Shown here in pieces: positions 52,556 through 61,391 of a stretch of DNA of 64,000 bases. The notes below the pieces were generated by a model. That model worked only from the letters and a program-made list of their open reading frames with translations, searched no databases and was not told the origin of the DNA. The stretch comes from Chitinophaga agri. GTDB taxonomy: Bacteria > Bacteroidota > Bacteroidia > Chitinophagales > Chitinophagaceae. Made by a program: the position numbers and the translations under genes. Location of the stretch: contig NZ_CP048113.1 of NCBI RefSeq assembly GCF_010093065.1, forward strand, positions 5,208,001 through 5,272,000. The letters are read 5' to 3'. The number at the start of each line of letters is the position of its first letter. The stretch's first letter is position 1.

Positions 52556-53542
52556 ATGATCCAGATCTACAAGAACACCAGAATCTATGTCATGGCGCCC
52601 TCTAATATTGCGTCCGGAGGGCCGGAACTTCTACATCAGCTGGCGTACAAGCTGGAAAAGCTGGGATATGATGCCGTTATCTACTACACACCGGACGTTG
52701 AGAACCCTGTACATCCCAACTACACGAAATATCACTGTAAATACGTGACCACCCTGGAGGATCGGGAAGAGCATGTGCTGATCATGCCTGAGATCTACTT
52801 CTTCAGGACCGGCCATTTTAAAAATATACGTAAATGTGCCTGGTGGCTGAGTGTGGATAACCTTTTTAAGACCAAAGGAGAGCCTAAGCATTATCGCTAT
52901 CTGAAGAAATTGGGGCTTAATGCTCTGTTTATCAAGGCTATAATGGTTGGGCAGATAAAAGGTCGGTTCACCTATCACCTCGCGCAGTCACACTATGCGA
53001 TCGACTTTATCCGGAAATGGGGGATGGAGGCGGATTATCTCTCGGACTATCTGAGTGAAGGCCTTTTAAAGCAGTCCAGGGAAAATAACGGGGTTGTTAA
53101 AAAGCCCCAGATCCTCTATAATCCATTGAAAGGACTGGCTTTTACGGAGAAAATTATGGCGGCACTTCCGGAGGCCACATGGATACCGTTACAAAAGCTG
53201 ACACCAGTACAGGTAGGAGAGCTGTTGAACGAATCCATGGTGTACATTGACTTTGGAGAGCACCCAGGCAAGGATCGTTTCCCCAGAGAGGCAGCTATTT
53301 ACAGATGTTGTGTCATTACTGGCACCAGGGGTTCTGCTGCTTTTCAGGAGGATGTACCGATACCAGCACAATATAAAGTTGAGGATAAGGATGAGAATAT
53401 TCCAAAGATAGTTAACATGATAAAGTCTTGTTTATCAGATTATAACAGGCATATTGAGAATTTTGAGTCTTACAGACAATGGATATATGGGGAGGAAGCA
53501 GGTTTTGAAAGGGATATAAAGACATTGTTCATCAGACAATAA
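52556..53542 (+). CDS. Glycosyltransferase-like protein
   Basis: The 328-residue protein starts IQIYKNTRIYVMAPSNIASGGPELLHQLAYKLEKLGYDAVIYY, with a GGPE-type loop at the start of a GT-B-like domain. The C-terminal part contains VYIDFGEHPGKDRFPREAAIYRCCVITGTRGSAAFQEDVPIP, a nucleotide-sugar-binding-like region with a proline-rich EHPGKDRFPREA. It has no membrane segment. I do not recognise a named family. Position between glf and the export gene suggests it is a transferase of this cluster, perhaps for galactofuranose, but that is inference. A terminator follows. Confidence 0.6.
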   Translation: MIQIYKNTRIYVMAPSNIASGGPELLHQLAYKLEKLGYDAVIYYTPDVENPVHPNYTKYHCKYVTTLEDREEHVLIMPEIYFFRTGHFKNIRKCAWWLSVDNLFKTKGEPKHYRYLKKLGLNALFIKAIMVGQIKGRFTYHLAQSHYAIDFIRKWGMEADYLSDYLSEGLLKQSRENNGVVKKPQILYNPLKGLAFTEKIMAALPEATWIPLQKLTPVQVGELLNESMVYIDFGEHPGKDRFPREAAIYRCCVITGTRGSAAFQEDVPIPAQYKVEDKDENIPKIVNMIKSCLSDYNRHIENFESYRQWIYGEEAGFERDIKTLFIRQ

Positions 53543-53557
53543 TAATCGGGAAAACAT

Positions 53558-53587
53558 AAAAGGATCTCCAGGCGGGATCCTTTTTTT
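53558..53587 (+). terminator. Intrinsic terminator after the glycosyltransferase-like gene
   Basis: aaaaggatc pairs with gatcctttt across a short loop (tccaggcgg) and the T run is seven long. Confidence 0.82.
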
Positions 53588-53739
53588 ATGCTTTAATAAG
53601 GCCGTATTTGTAACATATAGGCTGCACCTGCGTTTGATTTATATATAAAGGCTTTCGTACTTATTGGTACTTGAGTATAAACTACTAAGACTGCTTACAT
53701 ATTTAATAGCGGTAAAATCTACATATAGCAATTATTTTG

Positions 53740-53787
53740 TTGGTTTCCACTATGTTAATATTTATATGTTATTTTTAATAGATTTGC
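53740..53787 (+). promoter_or_regulatory. Second copy of the 48-bp shared promoter block
   Basis: The block starts TTGGTTTCCACT, then four unrelated bases, then a 32-base segment matching the copy at 51219 except at three positions, ending in TAGATTTG (53779-53786) and C. It drives the export-protein gene at 53876, with a leader of about 85 bases. Confidence 0.65.
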
Positions 53788-53875
53788 ACCGGATTTTCCG
53801 TATTTGGGCTCCAGGGCTTTGAGGAGGAACGGAATTGATATTTATTAATCCTAATATTTGTTACTCGAATAATTC

Positions 53876-56344
53876 ATGTGGAAGAAAATATTACTGCTAC
53901 AACTGTTATTGTTATGTACCGCTTTATGTGTTCACGGGCAAATATCAGGCATGTCTCCGTCTCAAATGAGCCAGATAAAAGTTGATAATTTAAGTGATGA
54001 TCAGATCAGGCAGCTGGTAGCTCAGATGAAGCAAAATAATGTAAGTTACTCCCAGATAGATGGTTATGCTTCACAGCGAGGTATACCTGACGCCGAAGTT
54101 GTCAAACTGAAAGCCAGGATCAATCAACTCAATCTTGATACAGAATTAGCATCTCCCACAACTAATGATGCAGGTAAAATAACTGACGGTGCAGACAGGG
54201 CATATAATGACAGTGCGGATACTATCAGGAATCCGCAGGACTCTGAAAGAGAGCGCCGTCGCAAAAGGATATTTGGCTCTGAACTGTTTGGTAACAAGAA
54301 TCTGACTTTTGAGCCTAATCTGCGTATGCCTACGCCAGCCAATTATAAGATCGCAGCAGATGATGAACTGATCATCGACGTTTATGGATATTCTGAAGTA
54401 CAACATTCGCTGAAAGTAACTCCTGAGGGATATATCAGGATACCCTACCTCGGACCGGTGTATGTGAACGGGCTGACTATGGAGGAAGCTCGCACCCGTA
54501 TTACAAAGCAGTTGAGCACCATATATGGAGGCATTAAAGAGGGGAATACATCTGTGCAGGTATCACTTGGTAATATTCGTAGTATTCGTATCACGATCAT
54601 CGGGGAAATTATGCGTCCGGGCACATATACACTACCATCCCTGGCCACTGTAGCTAATGCATTGTACGTATCAGGTGGTCCCAGTGAAAATGGCTCATTC
54701 AGAGATATTGATGTAATAAGAAATGGCAAAAGGGTAGCCACTTTCGATCTGTATGATTTTCTGCTGAATGGAGACCTCAAAAATAACATAGTATTACAGG
54801 AGCAGGATGTTGTGAAGGTGTCTCCTTATAAGCTGAGAGTGGAGCTTGAAGGTGAGGTTAAAAGACCTGCCATTTTTGATGTGAAGAATAATGAAAGTTT
54901 ACAGACTGTAATAGAATTTGCGGGCGGATTTACTGATAATTCCTACAAAGACGTTATTCGTGCTTTACGTGTTAACAGTAAGTCGAGAGAACTTGTAAAT
55001 ATTCCATATGATTCATTGACTAGTTTTAAAGTTAGATCAGGTGATAAATTCGTTATAGACTCTATAGCCCGCCGTTATACCAATCGTGTTTCCATAGCAG
55101 GAGCGGTGTTTCATCCGGGTGAGTACGCACTCGAGGATGGCATGACAGTGAAAGATCTGATCGGCCGTGCTGATGGTATTCTTGAAATAGCCGCCACTAC
55201 GCGTGGCCTTATTCGCAGGTTACAGGACGATTATACGCCAGCTTTTATCAACTTTAATGTTGCAGATGTTGTATCGGGTAAAACATCAGTGAAACTGCAA
55301 CGTGAAGATAGTGTGGTGATATTTTCCAAATTATCCATCCGCGAGCCATATGTGGTTAAAATACAGGGAGAGGTAAACCAGCCAGGTTATTTTAGTTATG
55401 GAGACAGTATGAGACTGGAAGACCTGATCCTGATGGCAGGAGGCCTGAAGGATGCAGCCAGTTTAAAACATGTTGAAATTGCACGTCGTATCCGTACATC
55501 AGGATCTTACGATTCAGCAGATGTGAGAATGTCTATTACAGAACAGTTTGACATTAGCGCTGATCTTGCGGGAAATGCTGCGGGCAATTATATCCTGCAA
55601 CCATTTGATGAAATAACAGTACGCAGATCTCCATCTTATAACCAACAGTTGAATATATCTCTGGAAGGACAGGTTGTTTATCCTGGTAATTACACCATCA
55701 CTACAAAAAGGGAGCGCATTTCCGATGTGATTAAAAGAGCGGGAGGACTGCGTCCTGAAGCATCAGCAGAAGGTGCATTGTTATTGAGAAGAACCTATTC
55801 AACAGAAAGTGACAGTACTTTCCTGTTGAGGAAACTGGAGATATTCAATAATACAGTAGAAGATAGTCTGGCTGCTGCTAAAACCCGTGCAGCAATACAG
55901 CGTAATCAACAGCTGCTCGGTATTCAGCTGGAAGAGATAATGGCTCATCCTGGTTCAAAATATGACTTTTATCTTGAAGAGGGCGATGTGATCAGAATAC
56001 CTAAAAAGCTCCAGACAGTACAGCTTTTTGGAGAGATCTATTTTCCAAAGAAAGTCAGGTATGACAACAGCGTCTCTTTCAGGACATACATCAGGAACGC
56101 AGGCGGTTTCACCTCTCAGGCACTGAAACGCAGGAGCTATGTTGTATTCGCCAATGGTGAGGTAAAAAGTACCAAAAGACTTTTATTCTTTAATAAGTAT
56201 CCAAAGGTGAAGCCAGGAGCAGAAATATATGTTCCGACAAAACCTGAACGTAAAGGTTTGACAGCTGCGGCTACGGTAGGGTTTGCAAGTGCACTGGCAT
56301 CTCTTGCCCTGGTAGTTGTCACTATCATTAACACGACCAAATAA
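53876..56344 (+). CDS. Polysaccharide export outer-membrane protein with multiple SLBB domains
   Basis: The 822-residue protein has a signal peptide (LLLLQLLLL... ending VHGQ) with no clear lipobox, unlike E. coli Wza. The Poly_export domain is YKIAADDELIIDVYGYSEVQHSLKVTPEGYIRIPYLGPVYVNGLTMEEA. At least five SLBB-type beta-grasp repeats follow, such as ITIIGEIMRPGTYTLPSLATVANALYVSGGP, VELEGEVKRPAIFDVKNNESLQTVIEFAGG and ISLEGQVVYPGNYTITTKRERISDVIKRAGG. The chain ends with a single helix (AATVGFASALASLALVVVTIIN), which could span the outer membrane as in Wza. It would form the export channel of the polymer made by this cluster. Confidence 0.9.
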   Translation: MWKKILLLQLLLLCTALCVHGQISGMSPSQMSQIKVDNLSDDQIRQLVAQMKQNNVSYSQIDGYASQRGIPDAEVVKLKARINQLNLDTELASPTTNDAGKITDGADRAYNDSADTIRNPQDSERERRRKRIFGSELFGNKNLTFEPNLRMPTPANYKIAADDELIIDVYGYSEVQHSLKVTPEGYIRIPYLGPVYVNGLTMEEARTRITKQLSTIYGGIKEGNTSVQVSLGNIRSIRITIIGEIMRPGTYTLPSLATVANALYVSGGPSENGSFRDIDVIRNGKRVATFDLYDFLLNGDLKNNIVLQEQDVVKVSPYKLRVELEGEVKRPAIFDVKNNESLQTVIEFAGGFTDNSYKDVIRALRVNSKSRELVNIPYDSLTSFKVRSGDKFVIDSIARRYTNRVSIAGAVFHPGEYALEDGMTVKDLIGRADGILEIAATTRGLIRRLQDDYTPAFINFNVADVVSGKTSVKLQREDSVVIFSKLSIREPYVVKIQGEVNQPGYFSYGDSMRLEDLILMAGGLKDAASLKHVEIARRIRTSGSYDSADVRMSITEQFDISADLAGNAAGNYILQPFDEITVRRSPSYNQQLNISLEGQVVYPGNYTITTKRERISDVIKRAGGLRPEASAEGALLLRRTYSTESDSTFLLRKLEIFNNTVEDSLAAAKTRAAIQRNQQLLGIQLEEIMAHPGSKYDFYLEEGDVIRIPKKLQTVQLFGEIYFPKKVRYDNSVSFRTYIRNAGGFTSQALKRRSYVVFANGEVKSTKRLLFFNKYPKVKPGAEIYVPTKPERKGLTAAATVGFASALASLALVVVTIINTTK

Positions 56345-56402
56345 GCTGATTCCATATAAAAGGACAAAGTCAGCATCCTAGATTTTTAATGCACTAAACT
56401 AC

Positions 56403-57476
56403 ATGGAAGTACCGAATGACGCTTTAAAGAAAAGCGATGACATATCCTTGAAAGAGCTGGTATTGAAACTACTTAGCTGGTGTAAATATCTGCTTAGCAA
56501 ATGGTTGATCATATGCATAATGGGGCTGCTAGGGGCTGGCCTGGGGCTTGTTTTTTCTTTATTCAGCAAACAGAAATATATCGGTGCGTTAACTTTTGTA
56601 GTGGAGGATACTAAACCCGGAGGTCTTGCAGCTTATGCCGGTCTGGCAGGCCAGTTTGGTATAGACCTGGGTGGCGGAGGAAGTGGTATTTTCGAAGGAG
56701 AGAATATCATGGGCTTTCTGCGCTCAAGATTTATTGTAGAGAAAGCATTGCTGAGTTCAATAGAGGTGAATGGTAAAAGAATGAATCTCGTAACCTGGTA
56801 CCTGCAACATACAGAATTAGGTGAAAAATTACAGAAAGATACAGTGCTGAGATCAATTACCTATCCGCTGGGGCAGGACCGTAAGCAGTTCAGTTTATTA
56901 CAGGATAGCTTATTACATATCATTCAGACACGACTGATCACAAAAGAACTGGAAATCAAAAAGCCTGATAAAAAACAAAGCTTTATTGAAGTACGGGCGA
57001 CTACAGAAAACGAGCTTTTCTCAAAACTCTTTACCGAACGTCTGGTAAGTGAAGCTGCTGATTTTTATACCTATACTAAAACGAAGAGGTCTAAGGTAAA
57101 TGTTGACAAATTACAATTTCTTGCCGATTCCTTACAAGATCTGCTGAATAAGAAAACCTATGCACTCGCGGCCGTTCAGGACGTCAACCTGAATCCTGTA
57201 AGGCAGGTGTCCAACGTTCGCGGAGAGCTGGTGGCGAGGGATAAAGTTGTGCTGCAAACCATGTACGGTGAAGTGATCAAGAATCTGGAGCTGAGTAAGC
57301 TGACTATGGCGCAGGAAACGCCGATAGTACAGGTGATAGATGCCCCTATTCTGCCACTTGAGAAAAAGCGGTTTGGCAAGTTAAAAGGTTTGGTGATAGG
57401 CGGGTTGTTAGGCGGTTTCTTTATTGTATTTATCCTGGTGTTTAGAAGAATATACCAGGAAATGATGGCACATTAA
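56403..57476 (+). CDS. Wzz-type chain-length determinant protein
   Basis: The 357-residue protein has two membrane helices (KWLIICIMGLLGAGLGLVFSLF near residue 40, and LVIGGLLGGFFIVFILVFRRIY near the C terminus). They flank a periplasmic part with a coiled coil (VDKLQFLADSLQDLLNKKTYALAAVQDVN). The final PxxP-like PIVQVIDAPILPLEKKRFGKLKG matches the region before TM2 of Wzz proteins. It lacks the C-terminal tyrosine kinase of Wzc-type proteins. It would set the length of the polymer or act with the export protein encoded just upstream. Confidence 0.88.
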   Translation: MEVPNDALKKSDDISLKELVLKLLSWCKYLLSKWLIICIMGLLGAGLGLVFSLFSKQKYIGALTFVVEDTKPGGLAAYAGLAGQFGIDLGGGGSGIFEGENIMGFLRSRFIVEKALLSSIEVNGKRMNLVTWYLQHTELGEKLQKDTVLRSITYPLGQDRKQFSLLQDSLLHIIQTRLITKELEIKKPDKKQSFIEVRATTENELFSKLFTERLVSEAADFYTYTKTKRSKVNVDKLQFLADSLQDLLNKKTYALAAVQDVNLNPVRQVSNVRGELVARDKVVLQTMYGEVIKNLELSKLTMAQETPIVQVIDAPILPLEKKRFGKLKGLVIGGLLGGFFIVFILVFRRIYQEMMAH

Positions 57477-57523
57477 TGCAGTCATCGCGTCATAAAAAGT
57501 AAGTGTAGTTAATTAACATATCA

Positions 57524-58522
57524 ATGGAACTGAAGAATAAAAAAGTTTTGGTTACCGGTGCTGATGGATTCATCGGGAGTCATCTTGTAGAGAGACTTTT
57601 ACAGGAAGGCTGTCATGTGAAGGCATTCGTATATTATAACTCATTCAATAGCTGGGGATGGCTGGACACCTTTTCGAAAGAGACACTTTCTAAACTGGAA
57701 GTTTTTGCAGGAGATGTAAGGGATCCCAACGGCGTAAGAACAGCAATGAAAGATGTGGATGTAGTATTCCATCTGGCGGCATTGATAGCCATTCCATTTA
57801 GCTACCATTCCCCTGATTCTTACATCGATACGAACATTAAAGGTACCCTTAACATTGTACAGGCTGCAAAAGACCTCGGAATAGAAAGAGTACTTGTTAC
57901 CTCCACATCAGAAGTATATGGAACTGCCCAGTATATCCCGATCGATGAAAAGCACCCGCGTCAGCCTCAGTCTCCCTATTCTGCATCCAAGATAGGTGCT
58001 GATTGCATTGCTGAATCATTCTATCGCAGCTTTCATGTTCCTGTGACCATTGTACGTCCGTTTAATACTTATGGTCCCAGACAGTCTGCAAGGGCAATCA
58101 TTCCTACCATTATTACACAGCTGCTGAACGGAAGGAAAGAGATCCAGCTTGGCGATCTTACACCAACAAGAGACCTGGTATATGTGAAAGATACTGCCAA
58201 TGGTTTTGTAGAGATTGCAAAATCTGATGAGCTGGTGGGCCAGGATTGTAACATTGCTACTGAATCAGAGATCAGTGTAGGTGATCTTGCTGAGTTACTC
58301 AAGAATATTATCAATCCTGACGTGAAGATCGTACAGGACCCTGCGAGACTGCGCCCGGAAAAAAGCGAGGTGTTCAGATTATATGGCAGCAGGGAAAAAA
58401 TAACCAGGTATACAAACTGGAAGCAGCAATATACGTTTCAGGATGGTTTGACGGAGACTATAGAGTGGTTTAAGGTAGCAGAGAATCTAAAAGGTTACAA
58501 GGCGGATATTTATAACATTTAG
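57524..58522 (+). CDS. legB: NAD-dependent sugar-nucleotide 4,6-dehydratase, LegB type
   Basis: The 332-residue extended SDR protein has VLVTGADGFIGSHLVERL (TGxxGxxG), DVVFHLAALIAIPFSYHSPDSYIDTN, VTSTSEVYGTAQ and the catalytic YSASKIGAD (Tyr-x3-Lys). The set, with its PFSYHSPDSY loop, matches LegB, which converts a nucleotide-linked GlcNAc to the 4-keto-6-deoxy sugar. It is followed 6 bp later by the aminotransferase gene. With the later genes it forms the legionaminic acid pathway. Whether the substrate is UDP- or GDP-linked cannot be read here, but the PtmE-like gene downstream favours GDP. Confidence 0.88.
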   Translation: MELKNKKVLVTGADGFIGSHLVERLLQEGCHVKAFVYYNSFNSWGWLDTFSKETLSKLEVFAGDVRDPNGVRTAMKDVDVVFHLAALIAIPFSYHSPDSYIDTNIKGTLNIVQAAKDLGIERVLVTSTSEVYGTAQYIPIDEKHPRQPQSPYSASKIGADCIAESFYRSFHVPVTIVRPFNTYGPRQSARAIIPTIITQLLNGRKEIQLGDLTPTRDLVYVKDTANGFVEIAKSDELVGQDCNIATESEISVGDLAELLKNIINPDVKIVQDPARLRPEKSEVFRLYGSREKITRYTNWKQQYTFQDGLTETIEWFKVAENLKGYKADIYNI

Positions 58523-58528
58523 TACTTA

Positions 58529-59683
58529 ATGGAAACTTCACATATACTAAACTTTATCAGAACTACTTTTATGGATGCAGACGGTTTTATTCCGCTGCAT
58601 GCTCCTTTTTTCGGAGGGAGGGAAAAAGAGTACGTTACCGATACGATCGATTCAACCTTTGTTTCTTCTGTGGGCGCATATGTAACCCGCTTCGAAGAAA
58701 TGATGGCCGAAATAACCGGCGCGCGGTATGCTATTGCAACTGTGAATGGTACAACGGCCCTGCATCTGGCGCTAGTGATAACGGGAGTGAAGTATGGGGA
58801 TGAAGTGATCACACAGCCGCTTACATTTGTTGCTACGGCAAATGCCATCTCTCATGCGGGTGGTATACCGGTTTTTGTGGATGTGGACAGAGATACAATG
58901 GGATTGTCTCCAGCTGCATTGCAGGCATTTCTGGAAGAACATGCTGTAGTGACCGGGAATGGGCAGTGTATGAATAAAACAACGGGAAGAAGAATAGCAG
59001 CCTGCATACCTATGCATGCTTTCGGTTTTCCTGTAAGAATAAAAGAGATTGCCGCCATCTGCGCAAAGTACCATATTACACTCATTGAGGATGCCGCAGA
59101 ATCACTGGGTAGTTACGTAGATGGTGTACATACCGGTGTCTTTGGCAATGTAGGTATATTCAGCTTTAACGGTAACAAAACAGTTACCTGTGGCGGCGGT
59201 GGTGCTATTGTCACTAATGATGAAGCATTGGCAAAGAAGGCCAAACATTTGTCAACAACCGCTAAGGTGGCACATCCTTACGAATTTGTACATGATGATG
59301 TCGCTTATAACTACAGAATGCCAAATTTGAATGCAGCCCTTGCCTGCGCGCAATTGGAACAGCTGAAAGATATGCTGGCAAACAAGCGTGAGCTGGCGGC
59401 GTTATATGCGGATTTCTTTAAAGGATCTGCTGTGAAGTTTGTAACAGAAATGCCTGGTACTACTGCCAATTACTGGCTGAATACCGTGCTTTTTGCTGAT
59501 CGTGATCAACAACAGGCATTTCTGACAGAAAGTAATAATAGCAAGGTAATGACAAGGCCTATCTGGCGCCTTATGAACAAACTGCCTATGTACGCAGGAT
59601 GTCAGCATGGCGATCTGTCAAATGCAGAATGGCTGGAAGAAAGAGTAGTGAATATACCGAGTAGTGTAAGGAAAATGTTATAA
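58529..59683 (+). CDS. legC: Sugar-nucleotide aminotransferase, LegC type
   Basis: The 384-residue protein is a DegT/DnrJ/EryC1/StrS PLP-dependent aminotransferase: IPLHAPFFGGREKEYVTDTIDSTFVSSVGAYVTRFEE, ALHLALVITGVKYGDEVITQPLTFVATANAI, and the PLP-binding region IEDAAESLGS with the Schiff-base Lys in SFNGNKTVTCGGGG. It would transfer an amino group from glutamate to the C4 keto group made by the upstream dehydratase. The N-terminal extension (about 20 residues) before IPLHAP is a feature of LegC. Short gaps on both sides indicate one operon. Confidence 0.9.
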   Translation: METSHILNFIRTTFMDADGFIPLHAPFFGGREKEYVTDTIDSTFVSSVGAYVTRFEEMMAEITGARYAIATVNGTTALHLALVITGVKYGDEVITQPLTFVATANAISHAGGIPVFVDVDRDTMGLSPAALQAFLEEHAVVTGNGQCMNKTTGRRIAACIPMHAFGFPVRIKEIAAICAKYHITLIEDAAESLGSYVDGVHTGVFGNVGIFSFNGNKTVTCGGGGAIVTNDEALAKKAKHLSTTAKVAHPYEFVHDDVAYNYRMPNLNAALACAQLEQLKDMLANKRELAALYADFFKGSAVKFVTEMPGTTANYWLNTVLFADRDQQQAFLTESNNSKVMTRPIWRLMNKLPMYAGCQHGDLSNAEWLEERVVNIPSSVRKML

Positions 59684-59716
59684 CTGCAATCAGCTGATCA
59701 CTAAAAAGGAACATTA

Positions 59717-60361
59717 ATGAACGGAAAGCTTCCAGGAAACATATTTCTCTACGGGGCGGGAGGGCATGCAAAGGTGATACTTGAATTGCTTGAGTTGAAT
59801 GGTCTTTCCTGTACTGGTATCTATGACGAATATGCTGGAAAAAAGCAACTGCTCGGCTATACCGTTTCTGAGATCTTAGATGATGCTTATAAACAGCCAG
59901 GGGCTGCTTTAATCATTGCAGTTGGTAATAATAAAATCAGGAAACAGTTAGCGTATTCGCTGGCAGCTGAATGGGGAATGGTGATTCATCCTGCTGCTAA
60001 CATCTCATCCCGAAGCAGTATTGGTAAAGGTAGTGTGGTAATGGCTGGTGTAAGCATCAATAGTGAAGCCAGCATTGGCCAGCATTGTATTATTAATACC
60101 AATAGCGCTGTTGACCATGATTGCCGTATCGACGATTATGTACATATTTCGCCTAACGCGGCCCTCGCCGGAAGCGTGCAGGTAGGAGAGGGGACACATA
60201 TAGGCATTGGAGCCACCGTGATCCAGGGGATTAAAATTGGTAAATGGGCGACTGTCGGAGCAGGTACTGTTGTCATCAGGGATATACCTGACTATGCGAC
60301 GGTAGTTGGTAATCCTGGCAGAATTATCAGGATCAATGGTCCGGAGGATGCCGGGCTGTAA
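59717..60361 (+). CDS. Sugar O/N-acetyltransferase, NeuD/PglD family
   Basis: The 214-residue protein has an N-terminal Rossmann-like domain (NIFLYGAGGHAKVILELLELNG) and a left-handed beta-helix of hexapeptide repeats (SIGKGSVVMAGVSINSEASIGQHCIINTNSAVDHDCRIDDYVHI). The catalytic His of the family is probably in NSAVDHDC. NeuD-type members O-acetylate sialic acid, while PglD-type members N-acetylate the 4-amino group of a nucleotide sugar. Because no separate LegH is present, this gene may provide the 4-N-acetylation. It sits between LegC and the nonulosonic acid synthase. Confidence 0.85.
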   Translation: MNGKLPGNIFLYGAGGHAKVILELLELNGLSCTGIYDEYAGKKQLLGYTVSEILDDAYKQPGAALIIAVGNNKIRKQLAYSLAAEWGMVIHPAANISSRSSIGKGSVVMAGVSINSEASIGQHCIINTNSAVDHDCRIDDYVHISPNAALAGSVQVGEGTHIGIGATVIQGIKIGKWATVGAGTVVIRDIPDYATVVGNPGRIIRINGPEDAGL

Positions 60362-60386
60362 TCTGGAACAAAGAAAAGATCAAAGT

Positions 60387-61391
60387 ATGGACAGAATATT
60401 CATTATAGCAGAAGCAGGTGTTAATCATAACGGAGATATGTCTCTGGCAAAACAGTTGATTGATATTGCTGCGGACGCGAAGGCAGATGCTGTTAAGTTT
60501 CAGACTTTTGTAGCAGAGAAGCTGGTATCGAAGTTTGCAGAAAAAGCAGCCTATCAGAAAGCAAGTACAGATGCAGCAGAGACCCAGCTTAGTATGATCA
60601 AAAAGCTGGAGTTGAGTTTTGCACAGTTCGGAGAGCTGCGCGATTATGCTGAGGCTAAAGGTATAATGTTCCTGTCTACTCCTTTTGATTTCCCAAGTAT
60701 CGACTTTCTGAAGTCGTTAGGTATGAACTACGGAAAAATACCTTCAGGTGAATTGACCAACCTGCCATATCTCATACAAATGGCAAAGAACTTCGAGCAT
60801 CTTATCCTCTCTACCGGGATGTCAGAAATGTCTGAAATAGAGGACGCGCTGAAGGTATTGCAGGAGTATGGCGCCAAAAGAGAGAATATCGTTGTATTAC
60901 ACTGTAACACCGAATACCCTACACCGTTCGAAGACGCCAATTTAAAGGCAATGCTGAGTATTGAAAAAGAGTTTGGTATCAAGGTGGGATATTCTGATCA
61001 TACTTCCGGTATTGAGGCAGCGGTTGCCGCCGCTGCACTAGGTGCCAGCGTAATAGAAAAACATTATACCATTGACAGGACAATGGAAGGCCCTGACCAC
61101 TCAGCGTCACTTGAGCCACAGGAACTGAAAGCTCTTGTCAGCGCTGTACGTAATATTGAGAAAGCAATGGGTACAGGATTTAAGACACCTTCCCCATCAG
61201 AATTAAAAAATAAGGCTATTGCCCGCAAAAGCGTCGTGGCGGCCAGAGACATAAAAGCCGGAGAGGTCTTTACAGAAGATAATCTCACGATAAAGCGTCC
61301 AGGTAGTGGCATCAGCCCGATGAAGTGGTTTGATGTACTGGGTAAGAAGGCAATCAAAGATTTCCAGACCGATGAGCTGATCACCCTATGA
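60387..61391 (+). CDS. neuB: Nonulosonic acid synthase (NeuB/LegI)
   Basis: The 334-residue protein opens with FIIAEAGVNHNGDMSLAKQLIDIAADAKADAVKFQTF, the classical NeuB start. It contains LSTPFDFPSIDFL, GEL..LPYLIQMA, LHCNTEYPTPFEDANLKAM, GYSDHT and GASVIEKHYTIDRTMEGPDHSASLEP. An antifreeze-like SAF domain fills the last 65 residues (SVVAARDIKAGEVFTEDNLTIKRPGSG). It condenses phosphoenolpyruvate with a 2,4-diacetamido sugar to make the nine-carbon acid. The start is the ATG of MDRIF, 27 codons inside the longest frame. Its stop overlaps the next start by 4 bp (ATGA). Confidence 0.92.
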   Translation: MDRIFIIAEAGVNHNGDMSLAKQLIDIAADAKADAVKFQTFVAEKLVSKFAEKAAYQKASTDAAETQLSMIKKLELSFAQFGELRDYAEAKGIMFLSTPFDFPSIDFLKSLGMNYGKIPSGELTNLPYLIQMAKNFEHLILSTGMSEMSEIEDALKVLQEYGAKRENIVVLHCNTEYPTPFEDANLKAMLSIEKEFGIKVGYSDHTSGIEAAVAAAALGASVIEKHYTIDRTMEGPDHSASLEPQELKALVSAVRNIEKAMGTGFKTPSPSELKNKAIARKSVVAARDIKAGEVFTEDNLTIKRPGSGISPMKWFDVLGKKAIKDFQTDELITL

